Assembly: GCA_947652605.1 (NCBI GenBank)
Contig: OX393582.1
Span: 10,874,544 to 10,938,543, forward strand
Length of the DNA: 64,000 nt
Source: Elmis aenea
Lineage: Eukaryota > Arthropoda > Insecta > Coleoptera > Elmidae
Direction: 5' to 3'
A model generated the notes under the pieces. That model was given only the letters and a program-made list of their open reading frames with translations, searched no databases and was not told the DNA's origin. Each line of letters opens with the position of its first letter. Within the stretch, counting starts at the first letter, position 1. Shown in pieces: positions 35,096-47,284 of the stretch. A program made the position numbers and the translations under genes.

Positions 35096-35294
35096 TTTCC
35101 TTAGAAATCGTAAAAAAGAAATTCAACATTTTGATATTTTTTGCTAACATCTGAAGTACGAGGAGTTTTGTACTTTTAAAAATTGACTGTGGCTCCTCTC
35201 ACAATAAGGAATAATTCATTTAATTTAAACAAACCCGTATTTCGTATAATAAGCAAGATCCTCATGCTGGACATGTAATCTGGGACACCCTGTA
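35096..35294. mobile_element. Foldback MITE family E, right-end fragment
   Basis: Ends ATGTAATCTGGGACACCCTG plus TA, with TTTAAACAAACCCGTATTTC before it; about the last 200 bp of family E. Confidence 0.75.
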
Positions 35295-35986
35295 TATCGA
35301 TTTGTTGCATTTTCTGTACGAGACCAACCAAAAATTTTAAAAATACAGCAACAATAAGCCAAAAATGACGATGTAAAAAGTTTTTGAATTTTTGCACCTC
35401 GAAGTCAAATTTCAATTTACTTAATAAAAACAAAACAATTCACGACTTTTTAACACTTTTTAAACTATTAACGGGACACACGTCCCAGATAAGAGCAAAA
35501 ATTAGGTTTTTGTACTAAAATATTTTCATTGTTGTAACATTGTCAACTAAAAAAGTATATTGATACGAAGGGAACCTAGTTGTATTTCTGGCGGGTCTTA
35601 AGCATTGTTATTTGCAGGTCTGAATTTATGTATTGTGTATGTGGGAGTGTAACAATGCCTTAACTGACAGAGTCATGTAAACAAACTTTGGTTACAAAAG
35701 CCAACAAAACCTACTTTTAAATATCAATAAATTGAAAGTACCTAGGTGTATGCTAGTTTACTAGTTAACTTTATAAATTATTATTAAGTTATTAGAACAA
35801 AACGTAGACAAAAATGTTGGTTATTTGAAGTTATTCGTGTTGTATATCGACGAATTATGACGTAAAAGTTTTTGATTTTTTATCAAATGTACCTCACTGT
35901 GAAGTTGCAGGTACAATTCTTTTTTTTTTTTATTATTTCGTATTAGAGACCAGCAAAAAAATAAAAAGTACGACATAAATTATGAC

Positions 35987-36440
35987 GAAAATTTCCTTCA
36001 CCTGTCAAATTTGCGTTTTCGACCTCTCATCTTAAACCTTCTCTAGACTACCAATAGGAGCATTATTACACGGTAATAATTTTACATTCCCCAGTCAGAT
36101 GTTGATTCTCCTATCACATTTTCCTTTTTCGACCAATAACAAACTCAGATATCCTCGAAACGACCATTAAACAATCATACACTGATAATATCCTTTTCCC
36201 AATTAACAGATTTTCATGCGTTTATTGGTCGCTTCTAAGAAATCTGAGTTTGTGTGATTGGTCGAAAATATAAATTTGGAGAGGGAATTAAATATTTCGG
36301 TCTTGATAATTTTTTGACGAATTCCGGCGACCAGTAGCGTTACTTTAATATAGATTAAACCACACCCCTGCCGCACCACTCTGACAGTAAAATTTGACAT
36401 AACGTACATTAAATTTGACAGGTAGGTGAAGGAAATTTTC
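35987..36440. mobile_element. Foldback MITE (GAAAATTTCCTTCACCTG ends)
   Basis: GAAAATTTCCTTCACCTGTC (left) is inverted at the right end (GGTGAAGGAAATTTTC), with AAATTTGACA inside both. Deeper arms also pair (TTTTTCGACCAATAACAAAC near 36126 with GTGATTGGTCGAAAATA near 36256). The right end carries a short duplication (GGTAGGTGAAGG). Confidence 0.65.
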
Positions 36441-36710
36441 TGACAAAATATAACTCGTACATTGCAACTAATCTATAATTTTTGACAAATCTTCATTCAT
36501 GCAAGTTGAATCAGGAAACATCACTCATGCACGGCATTCGTGTTTTTTTTCAGCTCAACGTGCATATTTACCAAAAAATATCGATAATTTTCAATTCACT
36601 TGTTATACCTATAACTACTGAAAAAAGTTTTGGATTTGTGCTATTATGTACTTCCAACTTCACGGACCTTGGTTTCTTGTATGAATATTTAGTTAGATTA
36701 ATATTCTTAC

Positions 36711-37538
36711 TAGGGTTTCTCATATTTGACCATTTTGCTTGTCCCGGGATTCCGGGAAGAAATCGGCCTTTGTCCCGGGATTTCCCGGGATCCCGGGATG
36801 TAATAAATTATGTCAATATTTTTAAATAAATAACCCAAAAAATTAAGGGAGAGGTTTATTACTTAAAAACAACTCCAAGTCACATATGTAATACATTTTG
36901 CTCCATGATTATTACAAATAATTCAATAATATTGGTGAGAGAAACATACATTTGGGAATTATAACCGTTCTATTGCAATTTCATATTTATGAATACAATA
37001 ATATAATATTTACAATGAATTTTTGTAATGTGATTTAAGAAAACAAAGGTGATCTGTGCTTCAGTCAATTAGTCTTTTTCTTAATTTATTAACAAAAAGT
37101 CCTGCTGCATAAAATGCTCTCTAAGTCTCTATTGATGTAGGTGAAATTGTCTTGAGAGCATCTAGCAGCAAAGAAACATCGTTATTATCAATAAAATTTC
37201 ATTTATAAGCTATTTTGCTTTGAATTATCAGGGTACACAAAAATAAAACTGTAAAAGTATTTTGAAGATATTAACTTTGTAATGGAGACCGGACTTCTTT
37301 GCGCTATACTAAAAGAGAAAAATTATTTTGAAGTTTTTCCATAATTTACTGTTAGTAAAGACATTTTAAGCATAAAATTCTGATAAGTTATAATAGTATT
37401 ACAAAGATCTTATCACAAAATAAACGAAAACAACACTTTTTTAAAATCCCGGGAATTCCCGGTACAAAAAGCATTTCCCGGGAATATAAAATAGCTTAAA
37501 ATGGACCGGGATCCCGGGATCCCGGAAAAAGAACCCTA
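36711..37538. mobile_element. hAT element relic with CCCGGGAT motifs and perfect 8-bp TSD
   Basis: The direct repeats ATTCTTAC (36703-36710 and 37539-37546) flank ends TAGGGTTTCTC and AGAACCCTA. Subterminal zones hold multiple CCCGGGATTTCCCGGG blocks as in 5895-6709, which is almost the same size. The minus strand retains a recognisable hAT C-terminus, so the group descends from an autonomous hAT. Confidence 0.85.
37020..37205 (-). pseudogene. hAT transposase C-terminal (dimerisation) fragment
   Basis: The minus-strand translation reads SPTSIET-stop-RAFYAAGLFVNKLRKRLID-stop. This corresponds to the hAT C-terminal hallmark SxxxERxFSxAGxxxxxxRxRLxxxxxxxLxFL. Two stops and the loss of the rest of the protein make it nonfunctional. 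Confidence 0.75.
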
Positions 37539-37546
37539 ATTCTTAC

Positions 37547-39050
37547 ACAGGAAAATTGAGTAAGATTATTATTTAACCATTCATTTATATCTTTATTATC
37601 ATTAAAATGGGTTTCCAATTTTTTCCATATATCAGTTCGTACAACAAATCTATTAAACTTTATCGAGGCTCTTAAGATAATGACGGTTTAATTCCTAATT
37701 TACCGTTTTTATTTTGTTTCTAAGCGGTGATGTCATTAAAATGTTCCACATTGAATTTTGAATTGTTGATTAAAATTGTCAAAGTTTTATAGTTTTTAAG
37801 AGACTATACGTATGTATATGATAACCAATGTTATTAAAAACTGATTGGTTATACTATTGTTAAAGTTGTTTGCTGCGCCGTTAAAAATATTGTTTATGAC
37901 TTCCTTGCACATTCCAATTAGATAACCTTACTGCAAATTAAATATTGTTATTGGAACGCAAAGTACCTACTTGATAAATTTTTTCTCTAGATAAACGTTT
38001 CTGCTTCCGTTACCGAATAAACAAATATATTTTGCGATTAAATGCTTATAGTTAGTACCTGAATATAATCCAGATTTTTTATTATTAGTATAAGTAGTAC
38101 GGCCCTGTTAAAAATCGAACTCGAACTGGTTTTTGGGTAGAGTATTTTACTCTTAACTAAAAGTGTCTCTTGACTTTTCTTTGTATCTTCCACCGCTTGG
38201 CACGAAATTTGATTTATTTAACTATTCTCACGAAAAATTTGCTCATAAGTTTGAGATAGAAAAGGTGGTATATCGGAATACACCCGGTATATTTATTTAT
38301 TCTAATAAAAAAATGTGCCTAGGAGAGTTTCAAGCAATTTTAAATATTTGACAAAACAAGCCAATTCACTTTATAACTCGTTAAAAATGTTATTTACTGA
38401 AATAGTGTTCTAGATACTCTGAAGAGCTCTTAATTATTTTTAATAATAATTAAAAAGGGATTTAGATTAAATTGCAAAACCAGGTATATCAACAATTACA
38501 AAAAATAAATTTGCCTTGATCCAAATTCCTATTAGGTACTTTTCAAAGATATCATATTCAGTGTTTATTTTAAAAATGAACGTCAATTTGATTAGTAAAA
38601 ATAAATATAAAATAAGAACATTTTGTTTAAAAAAAATCACATTAGTACAATTATTTTACATAGCACCAGAGTTTATGGAGAAAGTTAACTTAAATTATTT
38701 TTTTAAATTTTAGGATGAATAATTTATGACAACCTAATTTTACTAGTTTCTATTATATGAAGATGCATGTGTTTATAGTTTATATACAGAAAAAGTTGTA
38801 AATAAGAGTTTACTGAATGTTCATAATTCATCGATAATTGATTTGTGTTTATTTCTAACAAGAATTGAAAAAGCTTGCCTGTCAAAGAACAACAAAAGCA
38901 ATGATATTTTATAGTACTGAAATGGTAAAAAGAAAGATATTTGATGTCTGTTGATTTTTGAATTATCATTTATTAAAAGTGATAAAACCTTTTATATTAT
39001 AAAACTGTGATTTTAAATTAATCAAAGCTACAAACTTGTGTATTAATAGT
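37547..39050. other. Unassigned DNA upstream of the SLC17 gene
   Basis: AT-rich; short frames (38163-38351, 38516-38713, 38724-38969) show no family resemblance. If the SLC17 gene has a noncoding 5' exon or promoter beyond 34 kb it could lie here, but I see no signal for it. Confidence 0.35.
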
Positions 39051-39173
39051 TATATACGTAACAAGACCGAAAAGTGGTACTTTACTGGACAGTTTTTGGA
39101 CAAGCCGAGGCGAGTCCTGAAAGGATACCTACGAGTCCAGTAAAGAAACTTTAAGGGTATGTTACGTACAATA

Positions 39174-39452
39174 TTTTCTCTGCGTCCGCCACTGACACCA
39201 AAATCACTATCGTCCCCATCCATAATTAAACAATAACTTAATAAACCACAGGTGAAACTCGCTTTGTGGTATAATGACGCTTGTTTGACAGCGCAAATCA
39301 ACAAAACAACTCATCATCATTGCAACCAGCTACTTTCCGACATAGGCAGGTGACAACTCATTACCATGGCAACAAGTAATTTTCTAGTAAAGATGTATTT
39401 TCCAGCCTAAAAATTGATCGAAAACTACTGATATTCTGGACGGACGCAGAAA
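39174..39452. mobile_element. MITE with TTTCTCTGCGTCCG ends
   Basis: TTTTCTCTGCGTCCGCC at the left and GGACGGACGCAGAAAAAA at the right are inverted and bordered by TA-containing flanks (CAATA, GTATTTA). About 280 bp, no coding content. It directly abuts the Jockey fragment that follows. Confidence 0.55.
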
Positions 39453-39465
39453 AAAGTATTTATAT

Positions 39466-40475
39466 TAATTCATTGCCTGTTATATCGAAACTGTTCGGAA
39501 AACTCTTGCTCAAAAGAATGAAATCAATATTGGAAGCAAAAGAACTAATTCCATCTCATCAATTTGGATTTAGAAATAAACATTCAACTATTGACCAAGT
39601 ACGCAGAATTACGAATGTCATAGAAAAAACCCTAGAAGAAAAAAAATTGCTATACCATCTTTCTAGACGTAGCGCAGGCCTGCGACAAAGTGTGGCATGA
39701 TGGTCTAAATTATAAACTAAGAACGCTCATCCCAAAACAATACTCCCAAAATTGTTCACTCCTGCATCTCAGAGAGACACTTCAGAATAACGCATCAGGA
39801 TCTGATGAACTTAAAGAAATTAAAGCAGGAGTACCACAAGGGAGCGTACTAGGTCCGGTTCTATATCTATTGTATACTTGTAATATTCCAAAGTTAGAAA
39901 ACAGTAATATAGCAACCTTTGCCGAAGACACGGCTATTTTAGCAATAGGAAGAAACAATATATAGAATCATACGAGAAATAACAAGCAGCTGCCAATCAG
40001 ATCAACAACTGGACAAAAAAGGCGTAAAAATCTAAATGGAACTAAGCCAGTACATGTCAATTTTACCAAAAAAAGAATTGAGCATGTACCTATCAACTTA
40101 AATAATAAGCAAATTCCAACACAGCAAAATACTTAGGTATTGCATTGGACGCTAAGCTACGCTGGTGGGCTCATGTCAAGAAAAAAGGGAAGAAATAGGT
40201 ATCAAATATAAAAAAATTTACTGGCTAATCGGGAGGAATTCCTTACATTATAAACTTTTGCTATACAAGCAAATTTTAAAGCCTGAATGGACATATGGGA
40301 TACAGCTATGGGGATGCACCAAACAGAGTAATATTCAGATCATCCAGAAATTCCAGAAAAAAACATTAAGGAATATCGCTGATGCATCTTGGTACTGCAG
40401 AAATAGTGACATAAATCGGGATTTCAACATGGACACTGTAACAAACACCATTAAGAAGTTTGAACATTATTAATT
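39466..40475 (+). mobile_element. 5'-truncated Jockey-like non-LTR retrotransposon
   Basis: Encodes, across several frames, the RT domain of a Jockey-clade LINE from LPVISKLFGKLL through the C-terminal region (WTYGIQLWGCTKQSN, YCRNSDIN). 5' truncation is usual for LINEs. It is closely related to the copy at 60091-62063, which carries fewer lesions in the RT core. Confidence 0.85.
39467..40473 (+). pseudogene. Jockey-type reverse transcriptase pseudogene
   Basis: RT blocks in order: PVISKLFGKLLLKRM, QFGFRNKHSTIDQVRRIT, a frameshift near 39650, FLDVAQACDKVWHDGLNYKL (motif A), AGVPQGSVLGPVLYLLYT (motif B), FAEDTAILA (motif C, about 39919-39945) and a stop at 39963-39965. Motif C should be FADD; here the first catalytic Asp is Glu. 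A further frameshifted C-terminal frame runs 40165-40473. Inactive. Confidence 0.85.
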
Positions 40476-41577
40476 TAGGCTAGAACTAAACTGCTCATTG
40501 GCCTCTAATACCAGATTGCATTGTTATAAACTCTATTTGGGTTTAAATTTAAAAAACATAATTAATTCATGTACAAATTTTTTAATGTTCCATGTTTAAC
40601 AATATGATTTTTTTTTCAATTGAAAATAGTTTTAAAAAATTTAAAAACAACAATAGAAAAATATGATCTAATATTGGTTTAATAAACTAATAAATTTTAT
40701 TATAATTATCTGCACTCACAAGAGAAAAAAAAAACAACAAGAATATAATTTTTCACTAAGATTTATTTGTGTGCAAGGCAAAGTTTTAAAAACTTATTCA
40801 CGTTTGCTTGAAGCAAATAATTATTAAAATTCAGTAGCTACATGACTAATTTGCAACGTGCCCTTACAAGCATGATTGCAAAAAAAAACCTTTAAAAGAA
40901 CTTGATGTCACTTTACTATTTTGGCAAAGTACGTGCTTCTATTTTATAACTACACTCACAGTTAAACCATCAAAACTCAAGGCTGTCCCAATGCAACTTG
41001 AATATAACGTTTAGGTTTTAAGGTTATTTCCGGATATTTAAAAAAAATAACAAATAGTAGAATCTACATTCCAACACTATAATTTCAATTACCTAGTTAT
41101 AACGGAACTATCAAAATATGTGAAATTGAGGAAATAAAAGGATTGATATGAACTATAGGTAGAGTCACGCGAGCAAAAATTGATGTTAAACTTGAACTTT
41201 CATTGTAAAAGTCATTGAAAATATTAATTAACTAAAAATTTCTTATGCAAATAGGCTTTGCATGATAATAAACTTTATAAAAATAGGTTTTCGAAAATAT
41301 CGAATAATCGATATATCAAAATACATTGCAAACATTTGGCAAAAAACTTGATACTGCTTCCGCCGAAGATTTTCTTATCATTTCAAAATACAATAATTTT
41401 TTTATTGTGGACAGGAAAGCATTCGTATTTGCATCCTGTTCGCAAGAAATATATATTTTTGACGTTTCTAAACCCTTCAGAAATACTGACATAATGTGTA
41501 GTTACGTTAGGTTTTTAAGTCAATCATGGTTTAAAAAGTTATAATGAAAATTATCCTAATTATTGCTACAAGTCAGA
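40476..41577. other. Unassigned DNA
   Basis: AT-rich; the first ~150 bp may be the 3' UTR of the Jockey copy. Overlapping frames at 41258-41544 have no recognisable motif. Confidence 0.35.
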
Positions 41578-41925
41578 ACAGGATGGACCAAATTTGAATG
41601 TTTTACGAAATATCTCGATTACCGTAATAGTTAGCGAAAATCTGATATCGGTTTATTTTGTTGAGAAAAGAACGCCTCGTAATCAATTTTTTTATATCGC
41701 TTTCCATTTTAGCGCTACAGGCAATGAAATATCATCATTTTTGAAAATTTACTATAACTTCTTTATTTAATAAAATAGTAAAACTATTAGGCAGGCTTTT
41801 TATGCAGATTTTTCTGCTTAATTTAAACAAAAACATGTTTTTGTAAACACCTTGCTTTTCGAAATATGAAGTAAACTTACTTTTTTAAAAGAATAAAAAC
41901 CCTAGTTGGCTATATCGGGTGTTAA
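41578..41925. repeat. Dispersed repeat related to 34040-34335
   Basis: Begins GGATGGACCAAATTTGAATG, a decayed version of the family H end, and shares TTGAAAATTTACTATAACTT and AAACCCTAGTTGGC with the 34 kb copy. Confidence 0.5.
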
Positions 41926-42134
41926 CCACCAGCTGTGAACATAGGGAATTAACATTGGTTTTAACTTTTTTTCGGATTCCTGCTCCCCAATTGAATTTAT
42001 ATTAAAATTAATGGTAACAATAGAAAGATAAAATTATTATGCATCATTTGAGACCATTAGTAAGCTTAAATGTTTAATATTTAGTTTATAATTAATATTT
42101 TAAAATTGGATTAATTTTACAAATATAAGTCAAT

Positions 42135-43578
42135 CTGACATTTGTATTCATTAATTTTTGTTATCTGTCAATTTTTAAATCAGCGAGTTATTTCTTTAAC
42201 TATTTTGATTAAAATAAGTAATTACAATAACGAAGAAAGAGTTTTTATGGTGAAAACCTTTTACAGCGGTGTATCTTTGCGGAGAGTACGAGATTTATTT
42301 GCCGTACAATTTATAAATCGCCCAATACCATTTACAACCACGATACAAAAATATGTGCAAAAATTTGAAAAATGCGGTAACATTTCCGTAGAATCCGGCA
42401 CCACAAGTGGTTAGTTTATTCTATTTTATTAAAATTAAAACAAAATTTTTAAAAAGTAATATCACAGGAAACCGAAAAATTAATGAAACTAGTTTTGTGG
42501 AAGAAAGAGTTTTAGGGATGATTAATATTGACCCTACGTTCAGTCTAGGGCAAATATCCCGCGAAGTGGATTTGTCTAGGACAGGGGTATTTAAAATTTT
42601 AAAAAAACACCGTTATCATTCCTAGAAATCGCAGTGTCACCAGGAAATTCTTCCTGCGGATCAAGACTGTAGATTTTTTTTTTGTGAGGTAATGCAAGAA
42701 CGCGCCAACAACGATCGCAGTTTTCTTTCAATTTGTTTTACCGACGAATCTACGTTTACTTTGAACAATGAACCAAATGTTCAAAATAGCAGATACTGGG
42801 CACAGGAAAATCCACACTGCTACATATCCACCAGAACGCAATATCCTCAAAAAATTAATATTTGGACTAGCATTTTTAATAATCAAATTGTTGGTGCTTT
42901 TAAAATCGAAGGAAATTTAAATTCAGAAAAATATTTAGACCTTTTAATAACCAAGGTAGGTCTTGCGCTGGAAGAAGTTGCAAGAGAAAATCTGGAGATC
43001 TGGTCCAACATAACGGCTGTCCAGCCCATTACAGTTTAGATGTTGGAAACTTTTTAAACGATTGTTTTTCCAATCGCTGGATTGGTAGAGGTGGAACAAT
43101 AAATTGGCCAGCCAGATCTCCTGATTAAGCACATTGTGACTTCTTTCTGTGGGGCCACCTTAAAAGTAAAATTTATAAAAAGCGCCACCCAAATATTAAT
43201 TCTTTGAGGAATGCAATAGTAGCAGAATGTGCTTTAATTAATAACAGACAGCTAGCCTCTGTGAGAAACGGTTTTTATAATAGATTGGAATATTGTTTAT
43301 GTAGGAATGGGGGGCTTTTTGAGTATTTATTGTAAAATTTATTCTTTTATATTTTTTATTGTTTTTAATTTTAAGTTGATATTTAAGTAATAATAGTGTC
43401 GACTCTTGTAATTAATCTCCACAAAGATGCGCCACTATAATGTTGTAAAAAGTTTTCACCATTAAAACTCTTCCTCCATTATAGTCTTTTTTTCATTTTA
43501 ATCAAAATCGTTAAAGAAATAACTCGCTGATGTAAAAATTGACAGATAATAACAAAAATTAATGAAAACAAATGTCAG
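42135..43578 (+). mobile_element. Tc1/mariner-superfamily element with ~130-bp inverted ends and a DUF4817-type transposase
   Basis: CTGACATTTGTATTCATTAA at the left is inverted at the right end (AATGAAAACAAATGTCAG). The pairing continues through TTATCTGTCAATTTTT, TCAGCGAGTTATTTCTTTAA and the start of the coding region (TTATGGTGAAAAC). The interior carries a broken transposase on the plus strand. A TA duplication is not obvious at the outer edges. Confidence 0.8.
42229..43335 (+). pseudogene. Mariner-like transposase (DUF4817 HTH plus DDE domain), broken
   Basis: The N-terminal frame NNEERVFMVKTFYSG...NRPIPFTTTIQKYVQKFEKCG is a DUF4817-type helix-turn-helix, entered at about 42226. After a frame break comes a second HTH (FSLGQISREVDLSRTGVFKIL, ending 42625), then the DDE part FTDESTFTLNN, NSRYWAQENPH, KINIWTSIFNNQIVGAF (42692-43039). 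This is the usual order for these transposases. Stops and frameshifts at about 42413, 42625 and 43037 separate the blocks, and later pieces (SPDLTPLD-like region) lie in yet other frames up to about 43335. Confidence 0.75.
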
Positions 43579-43698
43579 GGCCGGTAATGCAGTACATACG
43601 CCGTCATCTGTCAGTGACAGAATGTCACGTAGTTTCTAACCTATAATTTTGAAAAATTCTAAAAATTTAAATTGTTTTTAATTCGATCGCACAAAAAA
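43579..43698. mobile_element. Family L element, right-end fragment
   Basis: Starts immediately after the mariner-like element with GGCCGGTAATGCAGTACATA and ends CGATCGCACAAAAAA, as in 52830-52936. Shared flank continues to about 43755. Confidence 0.65.
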
Positions 43699-43755
43699 TG
43701 TAATATGCACCTCGGCCAAAACGTACTTTTTGGCCTTGATACATAAATAACTATT

Positions 43756-44600
43756 AATTAATGATTGATGATAGGTTCAACTAAATTGTGTCTTTATTAT
43801 TAATTGTAGCTATTTTATAAACATATTGTGTCACTCATTTTCGGGCCAATACTCTTTAATTTGGAGCTTGGATTGTAATATTATAAAACCGAAGCGTAAC
43901 CAGCTGTAATAATTTACAATTATTTAAAAAAACAATAGACATAAAATTAATAATAAATCAATCACTAACGTAATTAAAGTAATAATCGCCTTAACTTATC
44001 TTTAATTATTTATGAATTCAGAGTATTAAATATGCAACTCGCTATCCATTTAATAATTTTTTTTACTAGGAACAGTTTTGTCGCTTTGCCAATCAAATAA
44101 AAACCGTGTTACCGACGAAGCGACAAGGTTGTAACGAATATGATTTCGCAAAATAAACATAAAAGTAATTTAGTAAACAGAGGTGCGAAGGAACGATAAA
44201 GCATAAAAAATAAGCGATTAAAATTGCATTACAAACAAGTAAAGACAATAATATTGTCTTCAATTGTTTTCATTGAGTTTATAATCACTGTATTTATGTT
44301 AAATAGTTTTTCGTAAGGTACTAATATCTCAATACGAGTATTTTATAAGCGGACTTTAATAAAATAAATTAGAATTTCCGTGTTATATACCAAACAATAT
44401 TTTTTAAATGCTAACCGTAATTAATTCTAATGCCGAAAGGTAATATCAATGTGTTTTTATTTTTTATTTGCCTTATTTTTTCATTTATGAAATCCGAAAC
44501 AACTAAGATAAAACACCTTCAAAATTGAAAAATTTAATTGTAATCTATTTTTTATATTCAGAAATCAATTGCTTTATATTTTTGGATAAATTCAGTGATA
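43756..44600. other. Unassigned DNA
   Basis: AT-rich; no feature supported. Confidence 0.35.
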
Positions 44601-46135
44601 TACATGGTGTTCCACATAGAAGAGCCACTATTGGGAACTCGAAACGGTATGAGCTACAAAGAAGTTTTAATTATACAAATTGTTCCTCGTTTCGAGACCT
44701 ATTCAGTGATGCCGTAATGTTTTAAAATAGTTCCATGGCACGCTAGATAATAAACAAAAATCAAAATGGACCTTTTTTTAAAATGGCTAATAACTCGGTT
44801 GTACTTGATGGTACAAAAATATTTTTTGGGAAAAAGTTGTAAACTTTTGTATGCACTGTAAAATGAAAATATTTATTTGTTTTAATATTGTTTAAATTCT
44901 TAGATAAATTACAAAATTGCATTTTTTTAAATGATAACCATAGTTGGGTATGACCTCATAAAAAAATCATTTTTCCCCTCTTTTTAATAATAAAAGGTTT
45001 AATGTATTTATTTTGATATTAAGGCTATACACAAATAAAATTCATCAAAAAGTAGGTACCCATAAAGCTAAAGAGTGCCATGAGTTGAAACAATATTGGA
45101 ACAAATGAATGATTTCATTTTACAGTGCGTAAAAATATCTATAACTTCGTCCCCAAAAATAGTTTCGTAGGTACTATTAAGGATAACGCAATTATTAACA
45201 ATTTAAAAAAACATTTTGACTTGTTTATTATATAGGGTTTCATAATTGAATGCTGATCCTTAAGGGTGTTATTCCTTGGATGATTTTAAGAAAAAAAGTT
45301 CATATCAATGTAGGTCCGCAACCGCCGTATTTTTGAGATACAGGGTGTTAAAGGTTGAAAAAAACGGTTTTTTCGTAATATTTTTGATACCGCTTTAGAT
45401 ATTTTTTTGAATTTTAGTAGGTACTAACTAGGCATAAAAACGCATGTTTTTCAGAAAAAAAAATTGTTCTATTGCAGATATGACAATGAGCTTATAAAAT
45501 AAACAAATTCTGTTTCTGGCCTACTACAACTAGATTAGGTACTCTTTTACTCTTCAAGAGTAATAGCCTTTTATTTTTTTACTCGAAAACCGTTCGTCGG
45601 ACAAAAAAAGTCAACAGGCCAGTTTTATTAAGAAATAAAGCAAAATTATAAAAATGACATTTATTTTGAAAAAAAACAGTGGCGTATCATTTTTTTCATT
45701 AAAAATATTCAAGGACATGTTAATACGGACGCTATTGGTAGAAATAGAACAATTTTTTTTTCCGAAAAAAATGTGTTTTTATGCCTAGTTAGTACCTACT
45801 AAAATTCAAAAAAATATCTAAAGCGGTAACAAAGATATTACGAAAAAACCGATATTTTTTTCAACTTTTAACACCCTGTATCTCAAAAATACGGCGGTTG
45901 CGGACCTACATTGATATGAACTTTTTTTCTTAAAAGCAGCCAAGGCACAATACCCTTAAGGATCAGCATTCAATTATGAAACACCCTGAATAGCGTGCCA
46001 TGGAACTTATTTAAAACAGTAAAGCATCACTGAACGGGTTTCAGAAAGAGGAACAATTTGTCTAATTTAAATTTCTTTGTAACTCATACCGTTTACGAGA
46101 TCCCAATGTGGACCTTCTAGGTGGACCACCCTGTA
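44601..46135. mobile_element. Foldback MITE family B with nested foldback
   Basis: Outer ends TACATGGTGTTCCACATAGA and GGTGGACCACCCTGTA match family B. The copy is interrupted within the TTTATTATCTAGCGTGCC motif by the element at 45234-45989. Outside that insertion both arms are intact. Confidence 0.78.
45234..45989. mobile_element. Foldback element nested in family B
   Basis: AGGGTTTCATAATTGAATGC at the left and GCATTCAATTATGAAACACC at the right are inverted. The arms (over 250 bp) also pair at ATGTAGGTCCGCAACCGCCG and TACAGGGTGTTAAAGGTTG. The insertion point within family B reads TA, consistent with a Tc1/mariner-type target but not proof. Confidence 0.75.
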
Positions 46136-46143
46136 TAATTTAA

Positions 46144-46693
46144 CCCTTAAGCGGGCGCGCCTCTTATTTTTTGTCCATAACATCTTTTAAAACAATTAAC
46201 TTCTATGTTTAATAGTATTATTGGTTTATTATCATTAATATAATCTTTACTGTTTTACAAATATGTACAACTTATTAAGTTATTTCTACATAAAGCAAAT
46301 TATATTCGAATATAATTTAACTATATTTCCAAAAATGTTTTGATAGTTCAACACACAAACCGTTGTAAACAGTTGTAAAATTTTATACAATTATGTGAAT
46401 TACATTCTTAAGCACTACACATCTGGCAAATATATGCGGTTTTGACATGATTTTTGCAACAACAAAAATTATTGCAAGAATCATCATATTTTTCACTGCA
46501 GAAATGGAGTAGTAAAGAATTATTATCACCCTACTACAGATCTTGGAGTTACAACAACGTACTCAATTTGAAGTCAAAATGACATTGAAGGAACACATAA
46601 TGTCTTTCACGATTAGATCTAGATGGTGTTAGTAGGTAGATTGAATTTTATGATATTGGTGTACTTTACAAATCCAGCGCGCCCGCTATAGGG
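46144..46693. mobile_element. piggyBac-like non-autonomous element between TTAA sites
   Basis: TTAA (46140-46143) then CCCTTAAGCGGGCGCGC at the left; GCGCGCCCGCTATAGGG then TTAA (46694-46697) at the right. TTAA duplication plus CCC...GGG inverted ends is the piggyBac signature. On the minus strand a cysteine-rich stretch (FCCCKNHVKTAYICQMC, about 46430-46510) may be a remnant of the C-terminal Cys-rich domain, but this is weak. Confidence 0.75.
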
Positions 46694-46697
46694 TTAA

Positions 46698-47218
46698 ATC
46701 TGCATGTACTTTTACGGGTTATTTACATAAGCAAGATATTAAAGTGTAAAAAAAAAATTATTCAAAAGTACTTTACACAAAAGTGTATTATCAACGGCCA
46801 AAACAGTGGAGCAAATTCGTAGAGTTTGGATGCGCACTTTTCCAATCAATAGATACGGAATGCTATTTTTTTTTCATGAAGCAATTCACGTATTTCGTAA
46901 ACATAAATATGTTACTTCAACAAAACAAATTACATATTGTTTGATGGTGATAAATATGTATTTTGGTGACGATAAGCTGTCCTCGTAATACATATCTTTT
47001 AATTGGTTTTTTTAAAGTTATACATGTCTCTCAAGATAATACTTATTATTTACAATAAGAACTATTGTAAGCATTGATATTAAAAACTACGGCAGTATTT
47101 CCGAAGTACATATAGCGAAGTTATTATTAATAAAAAAAGTAAATATTTAAAGCTTGTTTAAGTTAATAGGAAAGGCTGCATGGCAGACTACTTAATAAAT
47201 CTGACCAAGACGTAGGTA
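46698..47218. other. Unassigned DNA
   Basis: AT-rich; the 46806-46988 frame shows no family resemblance. Confidence 0.35.
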
Positions 47219-47284
47219 TACCGGGTGTTTCTTAAATATTGCGGAAAAATTCAGGAGGTAATTCCTTATCGAAAATTAAGGGGG

